Part shown: piece after piece, positions 10,801-21,712 of the stretch
Layout: each line of letters opens with the position of its first letter
Numbering within the stretch: position 1 is the first letter of the stretch
Origin: Aristolochia californica
Lineage: Eukaryota > Streptophyta > Magnoliopsida > Piperales > Aristolochiaceae
Reading direction: 5' to 3'
Length of the DNA: 64,000 bases
Assembly: GCA_029961685.1 (NCBI GenBank)
Contig: JARWKL010000010.1
Span: 2,914,001-2,978,000 of the forward strand
Program-made: the position numbers and the translations under genes
The notes under the pieces: generated by a model
Told to the model about the DNA's origin: nothing
What the model saw: only the letters and a program-made list of their open reading frames with translations
The model's database searches: none

Positions 10801-13800
10801 CTTACAGAGAAAAATGCATCATTATTGGTTTCCCAGGATATATTGATGGAAAACGACACCAGAACAGAAGTCATCTTAAATAATATCAAGTATGCAGATT
10901 AAAATCTCTTGGAAACACCATACAAGCGAACAGAAGAAGCATTCATGAAATGAACATGACTCGTGAAATATAATGATGAGTCAAAACTCCAATGGTACTA
11001 GAAAGTCAAATGTATGGAAAGAAAGACAAAATACAACTGAAATAAGTTTAGGTTCTTGTCTTAAGGATAACTCACCTGCCACAAAACCAGAGAAGAAAAA
11101 GTTCACCCATGCAAAAGTTAGGGTCTGAACAGACAAAAACAAAGATGTCAGTCACACCAAATTGATCTGCCAAGCAAATGAGCCAAACTCTAAAAATATG
11201 AAAATTACCTGGGGTATGATCATGGAAAGGTTTTTCTTCATCATGTCCATTGCCATGTTAGGATCAGACAACATTTGAGCTTGGGCATTTTGAGATTGAC
11301 CTTTTGGAACATGTAGCAAACCATTCTCCTAAAATAGCATGAAAAACTACTCAGAAAAGAAAGCATGCCAACTTGTTAAATGCAAATGAATCTTCAGGTG
11401 TCACTAAATATTAGTGAAGCATGGCCTTCAAGACTGTGAAAAAGCCTTTTAGACTAAATCTAATCAATTAAAAATTTGAAATTTTAATTGCACAAAGGAA
11501 ATGGAGATGAAAATTAAAGACATGTTTCTGTTAACCACTGGAAAAGATGAAAACTAAAGACATGTTTGCATTGAGCACTAGAATAATTCCAAGTAGCTAA
11601 ACAATTTGACTGCCAGCAATTTGATACCCATAACAACAATGTTTTTGGATGTTAGTCTTTCTCTTCATTCCAAGTGGCCAAACATTTGACAGTTTCAGTG
11701 ATTTGATATGCATGAACAACAAATCTTTATTTGAAGATACCCCTCCCTCCAATCCCTCTTCCCCTCACCACGCTTCCTACCCATCTAGATCTCTCTAAAA
11801 CCACACGACAATGCCCCAGTCTTTAGGGGTGGCACTGAACCAAGCCAATCAGGAAGGCTCAGCTCGGTTCAGTTCAGAACCTAACTCAAACCCCGAGTCG
11901 AGCATGTTAGCTAAAATGAACCAAGCCCCAAAACTGTCAAGGTCATCTCAATTTGGCTCATGAGCTGGCTTGAAATATATATTTTTTAATAATGCCATTT
12001 TGCAGAAGAGGTAAACCTAACAGGTTGAGAGGAGCCATATGTTTGCCAATCCAAACCATATGTTAGCCAATCCAAACCATATGTTTGCCAATCCAAGCCA
12101 TTTGTTTGCCAATTCAAACCATATGTTTGCCAATCCAAGCCATATGTTTGCCAATCCAAACCATATTTTTGCCAAAGCCAAGTCAAGCTCGAGCTTATAA
12201 AATTATGTGCAAGCCTGTGCAACCTTGGGCTTGGCTCAACTTTTGTCCATCCCTACCAACCTCAGCGAGACTTGCACTCAAGACCTCAAACCATAAACAC
12301 AAAAACCCATGTGGCAATTGATGCAAGGATACAATCCACTAGCTTAAACATCATCATCATCACTATCTTAACTCCATCCCGATTATCGTGTTCAACAACA
12401 TGATTCCTCCGTATCCTGCTCTGCTACCATCTAAATCAATTGTTCAGTAACCCTTTGTCAAGTTCTTTAACCACATCTATCTATGTCATTCTCAGCTTTG
12501 CTCTAGTTTTATTTTTATTTTTATTTTTTTTCATATGTTGATTAGACACACTCACACACCTTTTACCCTTGGTAAGACTTGAACCCAAGACCTTACAATA
12601 GAAACCCCCATGTGAACGTTGAGCGAAGCACCCCAGCCACATCTACCTTTTCGTCACTCTAGCTTTAGACCACATCTAGCTTCACTCTAGTTACCGTCGA
12701 TCCTTCAATCGATAACTACAAGATTATCCTTATGAGCATACTATCAGGTCTCCTTTGAAATGGCAAAAGCATCTCAGATGACTATCTCAGAGTGTGCTAG
12801 TCTCAACCTTTCTCCAATAGAATTCAATTACTCATACTCTGCCACCTATAACTTCCATGTATTTCCTTAATCATTGGCTCACATCACACACCACAAAGCT
12901 TGTTTACCTCAGAAAATGTTATATTTTGCCTTCACTCCTTTTGACATGCAACTGTAACACAACACCACAGATGAAACTCACCACTTAAGCCATCTGAATT
13001 AATTGTATAAGTTAAATCCTTCTCAATTTCCCCTTAAGCATTTTCCATAATTGAATCTACATAGCAGAAAGAACCCCTTCAGGTGGCGCTTCACTGTCAA
13101 TATATGCTAGACTACTCACACTATCAAACTGGTATCCAAAACTTACAGTGAGTAGGAGAAAATCATTCATGGGACCCAGAAGCCCTTGCATATGTTTCAT
13201 TTTTTAATTGAATATCCATATACTTCATATGATTACTGAAACTGAGGAATGTACTACAATATTCTCCAAAAAAAACTTTTTCACTGCATTTGAAAATCAA
13301 ACTATGAATTATGATCAGTAACTCACTACTTGATGTTTAACAGTTGCTTAACCACAAGACATTGGAATGGTAATTGTAATAGTATGACATTGAAATAATG
13401 AAAGAGATAAGAGATAAGAGAAAGAGAAAGAGAAGAAGATGAAAAAGCAGTGTTAGAGAGGCTGCTGTCATTAGGGGTTAAACTCGACTCCTAACAATAT
13501 TTATATCTCTTAAGTGCAAAAGGGGACAAATGACAAAATGCCCTTTAGTACATGTGCCCATAATACACTGAATATACAGCAGCTATAAAATAAATAGAAG
13601 ACAGGTCAAACTTATAGACTAACTACCTATACTACTGTCTGACTACTAGGGGTAGCAGAATTACCCAAATACTCCTAATTAAATTTTCTAACAGTAATAC
13701 TTTCAATGAAGAAAACAAGGTGTCATAACTCAAAAATAGCATGAAACAAAACAAATTCGTTTCTGAACATTAAAAAAACTAAAAAAAAATCTCTCTCAGA

Positions 13801-14505
13801 GACAAATTTCTTAGAGGCTTTCAAAAGTTATATATAGCCTGAAAGTTTTAAGCAAGTTAGCATCAAGTTTGACACTGCATAATCATAATATTCAGTAGCA
13901 GCTTCATTTACTGATTGAAACTAATTCTTCTTAATGTTCAGAGGCAGCTTCATTTACAATCAAAACCTCTTCCTCCTTTTTTACGTTCTAAAACCAGAAT
14001 AACTAAAGCACCCACTGTTATTACAATAAATAATTTTCTCAGAAACATAAGGAAATAAAACGTGAAATTTTCCCACCTCATTGCTGTAATAGACCCTCCG
14101 GGAACGAAAAGACTTCGCAGGAATGAAATTTGCAGCAGCTCGCAAGTTTCTCGCCCTCAAAACGACCTGCCTAAAGCCAGAACAAAACTTCATGTTCAAT
14201 AAAACTTGGACGAAGAAGAATATTTAAAAAAAATAGGTTTTGATTTGAAATCCATTCAAGCACCCCATCAATCCAATACCAAAAAAAGTGTAAGGTAGAA
14301 AAGTAGAAGATTAAGGTTTTTTAGCATAGATTCATCATCTTAGAGATACGAACCCTTCCCTGACGATCTTCTCATCCGGTGTTTGCGTGGTTCGCATAAG
14401 CTTGGAGACAAAGTAACGAAGAATTCCAATCAAAACCATCACCACCGACAGAGGAATCAGAACCCAATCTCTGATTGCGGTATCTAAAACAAGGTCTTCC
14501 GCCAT
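7899..14505 (-). CDS. EMC3: ER membrane protein complex subunit 3
   Basis: Eight exons: 14354-14505, 14077-14170, 11209-11328, 11076-11124, 9370-9469, 9104-9165, 8876-8934 and 7899-8003; 741 nt, 246 aa. All introns are GT-AG and every junction keeps phase. The protein begins MAEDLVLDTAIRDWVLIPLS and contains LRARNLRAAANFIPAKSF, MAMDMMKKNLSMIIPQ, FPLTQRFRSMLQNGID, YFLNLFGLRGLFSLILG and ends in HDWALPRFEQRAEAVLRKL. This is the EMC3/TMEM111 (DUF106, YidC/Oxa1/Get1 superfamily) signature at full family length. EMC3 forms, with EMC6, the membrane insertase vestibule that places tail-anchored and multipass proteins into the ER. The start at 14505 is the family start; an ATG 19 codons upstream adds an Arg-rich stretch not expected. 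Introns 3 kb and 1.6 kb long contain repeats. The gene looks intact. Confidence 0.96.
12034..12178. repeat. 21-bp minisatellite in the EMC3 intron, about 7 copies
   Basis: The unit is roughly CCATATGTTTGCCAATCCAA, varying at a few positions (TTAG for TTTG, AATT for AATC). On the minus strand it is open and reads WQTYGLD heptads, which is only a by-product of a unit length divisible by three. It lies wholly in the EMC3 intron between exons 2 and 3. Confidence 0.9.
13375..13693 (-). mobile_element. Solo LTR (copia-like) in the EMC3 intron
   Basis: Read on the minus strand it starts TGTTAGAAAATTT and ends CTATTACA, 319 bp, flanked on both sides by the 5-bp direct repeat GTAAT (13370-13374 and 13694-13698). 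No internal retroelement sequence is attached, so the element was reduced to one LTR by recombination. The 5' end resembles the LTR at 490 (TGTTAGAAAA). Confidence 0.8.
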
Positions 14506-14897
14506 TGAAGATCTAATCTGAGCTCTTCTGTGCAGCCGGAGAAGGAAAGGCGACCCTTTCACTTTTGATCGACTTTGGCAAGATCGAAGTAAACCGGTGC
14601 CCGTTCTCAGTAGCGTCTGTAAATACTAGATTCCCCTCGACTCGGTCAAAAACATTTTAATACTATAGTGAGTTAAATGGGCCAACAAGCGTTAAAAAAC
14701 TGCCGAGTCACATATTGAAGTGAGTTACATGGGCAAACGAGTCATAATGGACGCAGTTTGAACCCTTTTGTGAGGTGTAGGGAGGCATCGCAAAAACAAT
14801 GCAAGCACGAGGAAATTGAAGGAAGTGAGAGAGATCTCCCCAAATCACTCTTAAAATCCCTCCTAGCATTACTCTAGATGACACAATGTAAGTTCAG
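14506..14897. other. EMC3 promoter region and spacer
   Basis: This holds the 5' leader and promoter of EMC3 on the minus strand. No strong TATA box is visible, fitting a housekeeping gene. A short direct repeat, around GAGTTAAATGGGC and GAGTTACATGGGC, occurs at about 14669 and 14722. Confidence 0.4.
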
Positions 14898-16195
14898 GGG
14901 GAAAGTGGGAGGGAATGTAAAGTACTTACCTTAGGGAAAGTGAGAGGGAATGTAAAGTACTTGTTTGTGTTAGTGTGCACAATAGAAAGTGTAGTGTAAA
15001 ATACTTGTTTGTGTTAATGTGTACAATGGAAAGTGTGGTGTAAAGTGCAGATAAATTATTTATTAAATAAAATATTTTAATATATTTGACTTTAAGAAAA
15101 TTAAATTAATATTAGTTAATAAAAAAATATATTAAACAGAACAATTAAATAAATGCTTACTTTTATATTATTAAAATTGTAATTTTATAATATCTAAATA
15201 TAAAATAATTATACAAACATCGTACTACACAAACATCGTAATAATAAAAATAAAAATAATACAAATAAAACTCAATCACTTATTTAATATAAAAAATTAC
15301 AATTGTATATACAAAAATACAACACACAAAATATTTGTCAAATTAGGGTGGGGAACAGGATGGATCTAGTTCCATTTTTTAGCCTTTTTTTTTGTCAAAT
15401 TAGAAGTAGGGGTTTCAGGTTAAGGGTTCGGGGTAAAGTTGAGTTCTTAAAAATATGGCTCGAGGTTAGGTTGAGTGTTTAGAAACTCCACTTGACCCAA
15501 ACATCAAACAAAATTAAAATTATTTTAAAAGGAACGAAAGAAAATAAAAATAAATTATTAGTTTTAATTATACTTTATAATTAAAGAATATAATTGGAAA
15601 GTAATTAAATACTAAGTATTGCATAATGAAAAAGTCCAAAATATGAATATAAAATCAAAAACAGAAAAACGAGATTATAAAAAAAATAAAACAGAACATA
15701 AACAAGTTGATGTAGCTCGTCTTCCTCACTCAGCGAGTGGAACGAATAACGGAGGTTTTTAGAGAGGGGAGAGAAGTCGTCGGTGTAGGGGACAGCGAGA
15801 GGAAAAGAGTCGAGCGCCGGGAGAGGTCGCAGAAGGGGCGACTGAAATCACCAAAGGTCGCGAGCAAGAAAGAAGCCGAAGAGGTTGCAGAGAGGGGAGA
15901 GAAGTCGCCGAAAGTCGTTGGTGCTGGGGACGACTAGAGGAAGGGAGTCGAGTGTCGGAGACAGGTCGCATAGAGGGCGATTGAAATCGCAGAAGGTCGC
16001 GAGCGAGCAAGAGAAATTTTTTTTTCTCCGAAGCCCTCATTCGACAGAGCCTTCCTTCCTGACAGCCCAAGCACGATGTAATTGAGAAAGGGAAAGTGAA
16101 TTTAAAGCTCGACCCCTCTGAATTCACTTCCCTCCTATTATGCCTAAAACTGGGGAAAGTGAAATACATTTGTATTTAACTTTCCCCTGCACTTA
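14898..16195. mobile_element. Non-autonomous Harbinger-like element with a GC-rich core
   Basis: The left end (GGGGGAAAGTGGGAGGG, then repeats of AGTACTTGTTTGTGTTA and GGAAAGTGTGGTGTAAAGT) matches, inverted, the right end of the transposase-bearing element at 56257. The similarity continues for several hundred A+T-rich bases. The right end carries inverted CTTTCCCC motifs. The centre (15710-16010) is GC-rich and contains GAGAAGTCGTCGG-like repeats. There is no transposase. The exact ends and the 3-bp target duplication could not be fixed, so the limits are approximate. Confidence 0.55.
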
Positions 16196-16509
16196 TGCTG
16201 CACACTAACGACTTTTGGCTCCTTTTACCCAGCTTACAAAGGGCACTAACAGGGCCTTGAATTTACTATATGAAGATTAATCTTATCTAGTCATAAAATA
16301 GGATTCAAGAGACTGGAATTCCTAACTCTGATTACAAGGAAGCATCTTTATCACCTTGTCAAAATAGTTGAAAGATGCCTATCTTGAGAATGTTGCATGG
16401 AAGTAATCCTTTTCTCTTCCAACACCCACCTGCCACAGCTCCAGTTATCTTCAACCTTTTGATCCCATGAAATTGACCTCCATTGAAGCAAACTCCTTTT
16501 CCTTTCACA
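16196..16509. other. Upstream region of the NTF2-like gene
   Basis: Contains the 5' leader and promoter of the next gene. No clear TATA box was picked out. An in-frame ATG at 16483 exists, but the ATG at 16510 has the better context (CACAATGG). Confidence 0.4.
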
Positions 16510-17699
16510 ATGGCATTGTCTTGCTCCACCTCCGTCAGAGTTACCAACAACACCCTACCAGCCCCCCACATCTTTTACGGTTCTAGAGACAGAATTAAGG
16601 TGATCTCGTCGGTGAATCAGAACAGTAAACGCAGACAATGCATTCGAATAGTTCCTTCACCTGTACCTCTTCATTCCTCGTCGACAATCAAGCGGAGTTT
16701 CGTATCGCAGAGAGGTTTTGTGCGATCAGCTCATACTGGCAACGGATTGGGAGGGGAGGATCACACGGCAATGGGAGCAGTACATAAGCTCTATACTGCC
16801 ATTAAAAATCGAGATTTACAAGAACTATCAGAGGTTATAGGTGAAGAGTGCAGAATGGTTTTGAATTTCATGTCATTGACGCATGATTTCTATGGGAAAG
16901 AGGTAAGTGACTAGCAGAATGATCTCCGTAGATGACTGAAACCTTTTTCAGTAATATAGAATCTGCTATTTCTTGTAGCAAGTGTTGGAGTTCTTCTCTT
17001 CGCTGATGAGCTCTATGGGGAAAAGCATCAATTTTGTAATTTACCCAACGTCGCATAGCGGACCTCAAGTTGGCGTTACATGGCATCTGGGTTTGTTCAT
17101 CTTCTCATTAGCAAACTTTTGAGTTCTTCTTCTTCTAAGTTTGGATTTTCCGAAACAGAAATTTGATTCTTAGCTCGAAATCTCAGTCTTAGTTAAAAAT
17201 TTGAATGCAGATTGGAAGGAATCCTTTATGCCGTTTGGGACAGGATACGGCTTCTATACTACTCATCAGTATAATGGGAAGTTAGTTATAGAGTGAGAGA
17301 ATTCAGAATCTCAGATGCCTTAAACAAGTTCATTGGGAATTTGGAGAACTTTAATCCTTTTTTCTTTCTTGTTTCGAAAGTTTTCTTTTCTCATTTAGCT
17401 GAATCTGATGGAACTCTACATGAACGAACAGGGACATGAGGATTCTTATAGAACCATTCAAATATTTTGGACCCCTCCAATCGGTATGAGCTCTCTTTCT
17501 CTCTCTCTCTCTCTTGCTCTCTTCTCTCTCTGATACGGAAACTCTTATTTTGCAGAAACTGGTAGAAATTTTTATGCCACTCGTAGACAAATTTTCTCTT
17601 AAAAGCGAAGGCAAGAAGCAGAAGGCACTCACTTATGGTTTCCTCAGTCTTTTGATCTTCACCATCTCCTGTTTACTAGTCGAAAAACTTGTTCCTTGA
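16510..17699 (+). CDS. NTF2-like (SnoaL-fold) protein, probably plastid-targeted, one membrane anchor
   Basis: Five exons: 16510-16902, 16979-17090, 17211-17292, 17432-17483 and 17556-17699; 783 nt, 260 aa. All introns are GT-AG and in phase. Residues 1 to about 85 are Ser/Arg-rich and poor in acidic residues, like a chloroplast transit peptide. An NTF2-like domain follows: AVHKLYTAIKNRDLQELSEV, EFFSSLMSSMGKS, GVTWHL, DWKESFMPFGTGYGFY. A hydrophobic segment near the C-terminus (FLSLLIFTISCLLVE) suggests a membrane anchor. This layout fits the plant NTF2-family plastid proteins of unknown function (Arabidopsis At2g46100 type, from memory). Ligand and role are unknown. The minus-strand lipid transfer gene lies just downstream, tail to tail. 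Confidence 0.85.
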
Positions 17700-18094
17700 C
17701 GCCCGGGACGATACCCTTTCGATACGATCTCCAAAAATTCAATGTAATAAGTAAATAGACCCAAATGTTATTAGTTTTCCATTTCGCAACAAGGAAGCTT
17801 AATATTGCAGATATCTTGTGATCAAAGACAACCTCTGCAACCAGAGAGTTGCTGTCTAGTTTCTGGATTTTTTTTCCCAGTAATTCATATGAAAATGCCA
17901 ACGAATGACAAATTTTAATGATATAAAAGCCACAAAACAAGTAGATTTATATTGGATATAAGAATGAGAACTACATCTTCGATACTTCCGACACAAAATT
18001 TGAGGCAAGATGCCTCCTTTTACAACACAAATACGCTAACTTCAAGTTGGGAAATGGAGAAAGTGGAGAGATTCTCAAACGAAAATCAGTTTAT

Positions 18095-18415
18095 TTAACC
18101 TTCACACTCCGGTGGCGGAGTGAGAAGACACTTGCGAGGCAGAGCCATGGCGAGCTTGGGGTCGACGCCGAAGGAGGGGAGGAGGTAGGAGTCCTTGTAA
18201 CCACAGAGACAGTGGAGATCGGCAGTTCCCATCACATCGCAACAACCCTTTGAAGGAGGAGAAGGCGAGGGGGCGCGAATTGCAGGAAGGCATTCGGCGA
18301 GCTGGGCGGCGTCCATGTTGCATAGGGTCATGGCTTCGCCACCCTGAGAGGCAGTGAGCACGAGCAGTATCACCACAACTGTGACAGAAGCGATGCTAGA
18401 CATGGCCATGGCCAT
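18095..18415 (-). CDS. DIR1-like non-specific lipid transfer protein
   Basis: Single exon, 106 aa. Residues 1-28 form a signal peptide (hydrophobic VTVVVILLVLTAS). The mature part has the eight-cysteine motif at C32, C42, C58-C59, C69-x-C71, C96 and C104, as in plant lipid transfer proteins. The CNM start, a proline-rich APSPSPPSKG loop between Cys 2 and Cys 3, and CLCGYKDSYLLPSFGVDPKLAMALPRKC spacing are typical of the DIR1 (DEFECTIVE IN INDUCED RESISTANCE 1) subfamily. DIR1 binds lipids in the apoplast and takes part in systemic acquired resistance; that role is inferred here only by family. The first ATG (18415) was used; MAMAM offers two more in frame. A TATA-like box stands about 50 nt upstream. 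Confidence 0.92.
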   Translation of the reverse strand: MAMAMSSIASVTVVVILLVLTASQGGEAMTLCNMDAAQLAECLPAIRAPSPSPPSKGCCDVMGTADLHCLCGYKDSYLLPSFGVDPKLAMALPRKCLLTPPPECEG

Positions 18416-18464
18416 TTCGTTTGCCTCTGTGGTTGTGGTGATGAAACCGCATGGTGATTCCTCT

Positions 18465-18472
18465 ATTTAAAA
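18465..18472 (-). promoter_or_regulatory. TATA-like box of the DIR1-like gene
   Basis: The minus strand reads CCTTTTAAATAGAGG, about 50 nt before the ATG, so the 5' leader would be about 20 nt. Confidence 0.5.
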
Positions 18473-18479
18473 GGAGAAG

Positions 18480-19398
18480 GAGAGGAGTCCCCTGGTCTCT
18501 TTGGGAGAAGAAATTCTCGGGAAGGGAAGAAACTCTGGTCTGAGACTTGGACAGCGTTCCGGGACTTTCAACTGGAACTCGATTTATTGTTTTATCAGGT
18601 AGTCAGTGGAAGGGAGTTGGTTGACGACGATAGGTTCATGTAGCAGCACCGCATACAGCTCTTGGGAGCTTAGAACCTTAGAAAATTAAAAAAAAAAGAG
18701 AATTTAATTATTATTATTTAAAAAATAGTTAGTAAAAATAAATAATTCTCCTTTATATTTACTATTTTCAGGAATAATAATAGTTCAATTCTTATTTCTT
18801 TTATTTTCTTTTCTTTTCCATAGGGTTCCATATAGACCGCCAACCGCCAGGTTCTTGGAGGGGATTGTCCCTGGTCACATGCGGTTTTTTTTTTTTTTTG
18901 CTGGCCCTAGGGGTTCTCAAATGGGCAGGTTTGAGGAGACTCTAGCCACTTGTCCTATTTGCAGTTGATCACTATTATTTGTATTTTCATTTTGTTTTGT
19001 ATTTTTACTTATTTTGCGCAATATATTTGATAAACCAATGAAATGAATTATATTTTGGCTTCATTATTCTCTTTCTTATGTATTTACTTGTATTTTAATG
19101 ATGTAAATAGAGGGAGAAAAAACATTAAGTCCATAAGTAAATATTAAAAATTGAAAGTTCAAAGTGAGGGAGAGCTAAATGGAATAACAATTTTTTTTTT
19201 TCAAAAAAAATAGACAATACAAACCTAGAACATGCATTTTGAAGGAATAAGAAGAGGAAGAAGTAACAATGGCAAGAGAAGCTTATTGGCTATGAGCTCA
19301 TAAGGTTACAAAGGCGAAAAGAAACAAAAAACTAAAATTAATAATCAATAAGGATCAAATAAGCTCTTCATTGTCTCTATGAATGGGCTCTAATACCA
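18480..19398. other. Spacer, no gene seen; may hold internal remains of the LTR element
   Basis: A+T-rich with several homopolymer tracts. Positions just left of 19385 would be the internal region of the minus-strand element whose LTR and primer site are at 19385-19893, but no coding remains are seen. Confidence 0.4.
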
Positions 19399-19893
19399 TG
19401 TTTAATTTACAAGAGGAGAGTAGTTATAACAAATTCATCTCCCATGTTGTGGACTCGATAGCCGGACGAGTCATCTAGAGGCGACTCGGATGAGTTAATA
19501 GCTCAGTAGGTTTATTTTACTTTGTTTAAGTATAGCGTTAGGAGTATTTTAGCCATGATGACATTCTTGTAATTTTTACCATTAAACTCTCTTGCGATGT
19601 AAGGTTCAAAGAGGACACACAGACGGGAAGAAGGGATATGCAGAATTTTAATAAAAAATCAGGATCGGCGTTCTCCTTCATTGAACCCTAGGATCGGCAT
19701 TCTCCTTGACGAACCCAAGGGTACAGGTCTCCCCTCGACGAACCTGGTATTCGCATTCTCTTCCATTCCGTTTTCCATAACCTTCTCACCATCATAGGTC
19801 GTCCGGGTAAATCAGGACGTCTTGGTTTAGCCTTTGATCTTCTAAACGACCTCTCCCTTCGCTGAGTCACAAGATCAAAGGTCCGGGATCATA
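19385..19893 (-). mobile_element. LTR (TGTTATGATC...AAACA) with adjacent tRNA-Met primer site
   Basis: On the minus strand a 495-bp block starts TGTTATGATCCCGG (19893) and ends TTAAACA (19399). It is followed immediately by TGGTATTAGAGCCC (19398-19385), one mismatch from the usual initiator-tRNA-Met primer site TGGTATCAGAGC. This is the layout of a 5' LTR. No second LTR or coding region was found, so it is a fragment or a TRIM-like element. Confidence 0.55.
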
Positions 19894-20224
19894 ACACCCT
19901 TAGTTATAATTTAAATAATATTAATTATCCCTACAACCATTAAACCCTAGGAAACTACTTTACAGAGAAAACGATTTGCCCAAAATAAAATAATAACTTC
20001 CAATAAAAAATACTTTAAACTTTTGGTAATTTATTTGTTTACAAATGAGTGTGAGAACAAATACAGGTACAGGATCTGAGATTTGAATGAAACCCAAAGA
20101 AAGAATGTCTTCCCAAGTTGTCTAAATCTGCCCAGATGGATTTATCAGTTCTTCCTTCTTCTGCTGAGGCACAGAAATGGTGGTTCTGTCCGACTCCTCT
20201 CCTGCTTTGATGGATATACAGGTT

Positions 20225-21712
20225 TCAGCTGCTTCTTGCCCATTCTTTCCGAATATCGAATGTGTAGTTGACTTCCAAGTAGCATTTGTTATCATCGTCA
20301 AGGAACTAAGAACAGATTTACGACAACATCAATGCTTGAAATTCAATTAAACAGGGTAAAGAAAACCCAGAAATGAAGGTCATAAGTACACGCAACAATG
20401 AAGTTTTAAATGAATGTAAGCCCATTTACCTTTGTTCTTGCTGAGTATGATCCCCTGGCAAAAAGGCCAGAAGGGGTAATATCCTCAGGAAGCTCATGCA
20501 CATAAGGCTCTGATTGTGGACTGAAAGTCCCCAGCATTTCTTTCCTGCTGTCAACTGAAACAACAAAACCCATTTCAACCAGACCATTCAGAGCAGAGAT
20601 GCCAAGAATTCTGATGGGATCTATGAACTGGAGAAACAATTGAAATGGTTGCAAGGAAGAGTTATGTATTGTTTACCCTTAACACCAGTTTTCCAGACTG
20701 AGTTGGAGTATTTGAGACCTGAGACAATGTTGTTACTGACTCGGAAGGTGAGTTTTAACTTGTAATGGCTGCCTTCTTTTAGAGTAAACCACAAGCCCTT
20801 AAAATTGGAAGCTTCAGGAATGGGGAGAGGAAGCTCTGGTCTACCAGGTGACAGAATGGAAATGCCAAGAATCTTTACTTCTGGCTCCAGAGTTTCTGCA
20901 AAATGTCAAAAAAGTGACTAAGCTTTGTGTTCTTTAAATGCAAACAGGGCCAATATCAATGATTGGAATAGTTGGAGAAAGTAGGAAGAAAAGATCTGGA
21001 GACATTTAAAATACTGAAAGCAGTTAATGCTTGGATCTATTTGAAAGTGAAGATGAAGCAAATTAAAGAAGAAATGAAAAGGGTAGTTTTCCCTCATCAA
21101 AACTTCCCTTTTCTTTTTCTTTTTTCTTAGAACAAGTCAACAGAACAAGAATATGAGAGTATCATCGCAGAGCAAAATAGACATGTGAAATTTTCAAATT
21201 GTGAGCTTAACAACATACCCAAGAGAAATCCAAGTGATGAGAAGTACGAAACAACAATGACATGAAAAGAATAGGAATTTGTGTACCTCCAATGCTTTCC
21301 AAATCTACAGTCCCCAAAAGCTGCTCCTTCCACCTTCTCAGGCTCTCGTCTTCCTGAAGTATCAAGCATCATTGGAAACAGGGAAGACTATTGAGGAGTT
21401 CAGGAAAAAAGAAGAATGAACACTTGAAGAATACAGGAGTTTACTTACCTTATCTTTTTCTAGCTGTTCTTTGAGAGTGAACTGAGGCCCCAAAACAAAA
21501 TTTTTACTGTTTTTTCCTTCCTCACCTTCTTCCTCCTCCTCTGTAGCATCACAGGAGACCTCACTCATTTGCCCGTCGTACTTGTCTGGGTCATCACCCA
21601 ATCCTTCCGAAGCTGTACCATACGGAACCCCATTTTCTTCTTTAGGGCTCTGCTTTCTAGCATCAAATCCCATCGTTTTGGAACTAGAGACAGCTCCGAT
21701 GGTCATAGACAT
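20225..21712 (-). CDS. RhoGDI: Rho GDP-dissociation inhibitor (ROP-GDI)
   Basis: Five exons: 21449-21712, 21287-21353, 20677-20895, 20430-20554 and 20225-20305; 756 nt, 251 aa, all GT-AG and in phase. The first 70 residues are acidic and variable (a TEEEEEGEEG run). The GDI core follows: FVLGPQFTLKEQLEKDK, SLRRWKEQLLGTVDLESIG, EVKILGISILSPGRPELPL, GLWFTLKEGSHYKLKLTF, VSNNIVSGLKYSNSVWKTGV, EMLGTFSPQSEPYVHELPED, PSGLFARGSYSARTKF, and DDDNKCYLEVNYTFDIRKEW. It is full length. RhoGDI keeps prenylated ROP GTPases in the cytosol and helps focus ROP at sites of polar growth (the SCN1 role in Arabidopsis root hairs). Start 21712 was chosen over ATG 21706 and over an in-frame upstream ATG that would add a hydrophobic leader not seen in the family. 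The C-terminus ends ARSS. Confidence 0.95.

Noticed and set aside
11986..12222. Open frame encoding WQTYGLD heptad repeats
   Set aside because: A by-product of a 21-bp DNA repeat in an EMC3 intron.
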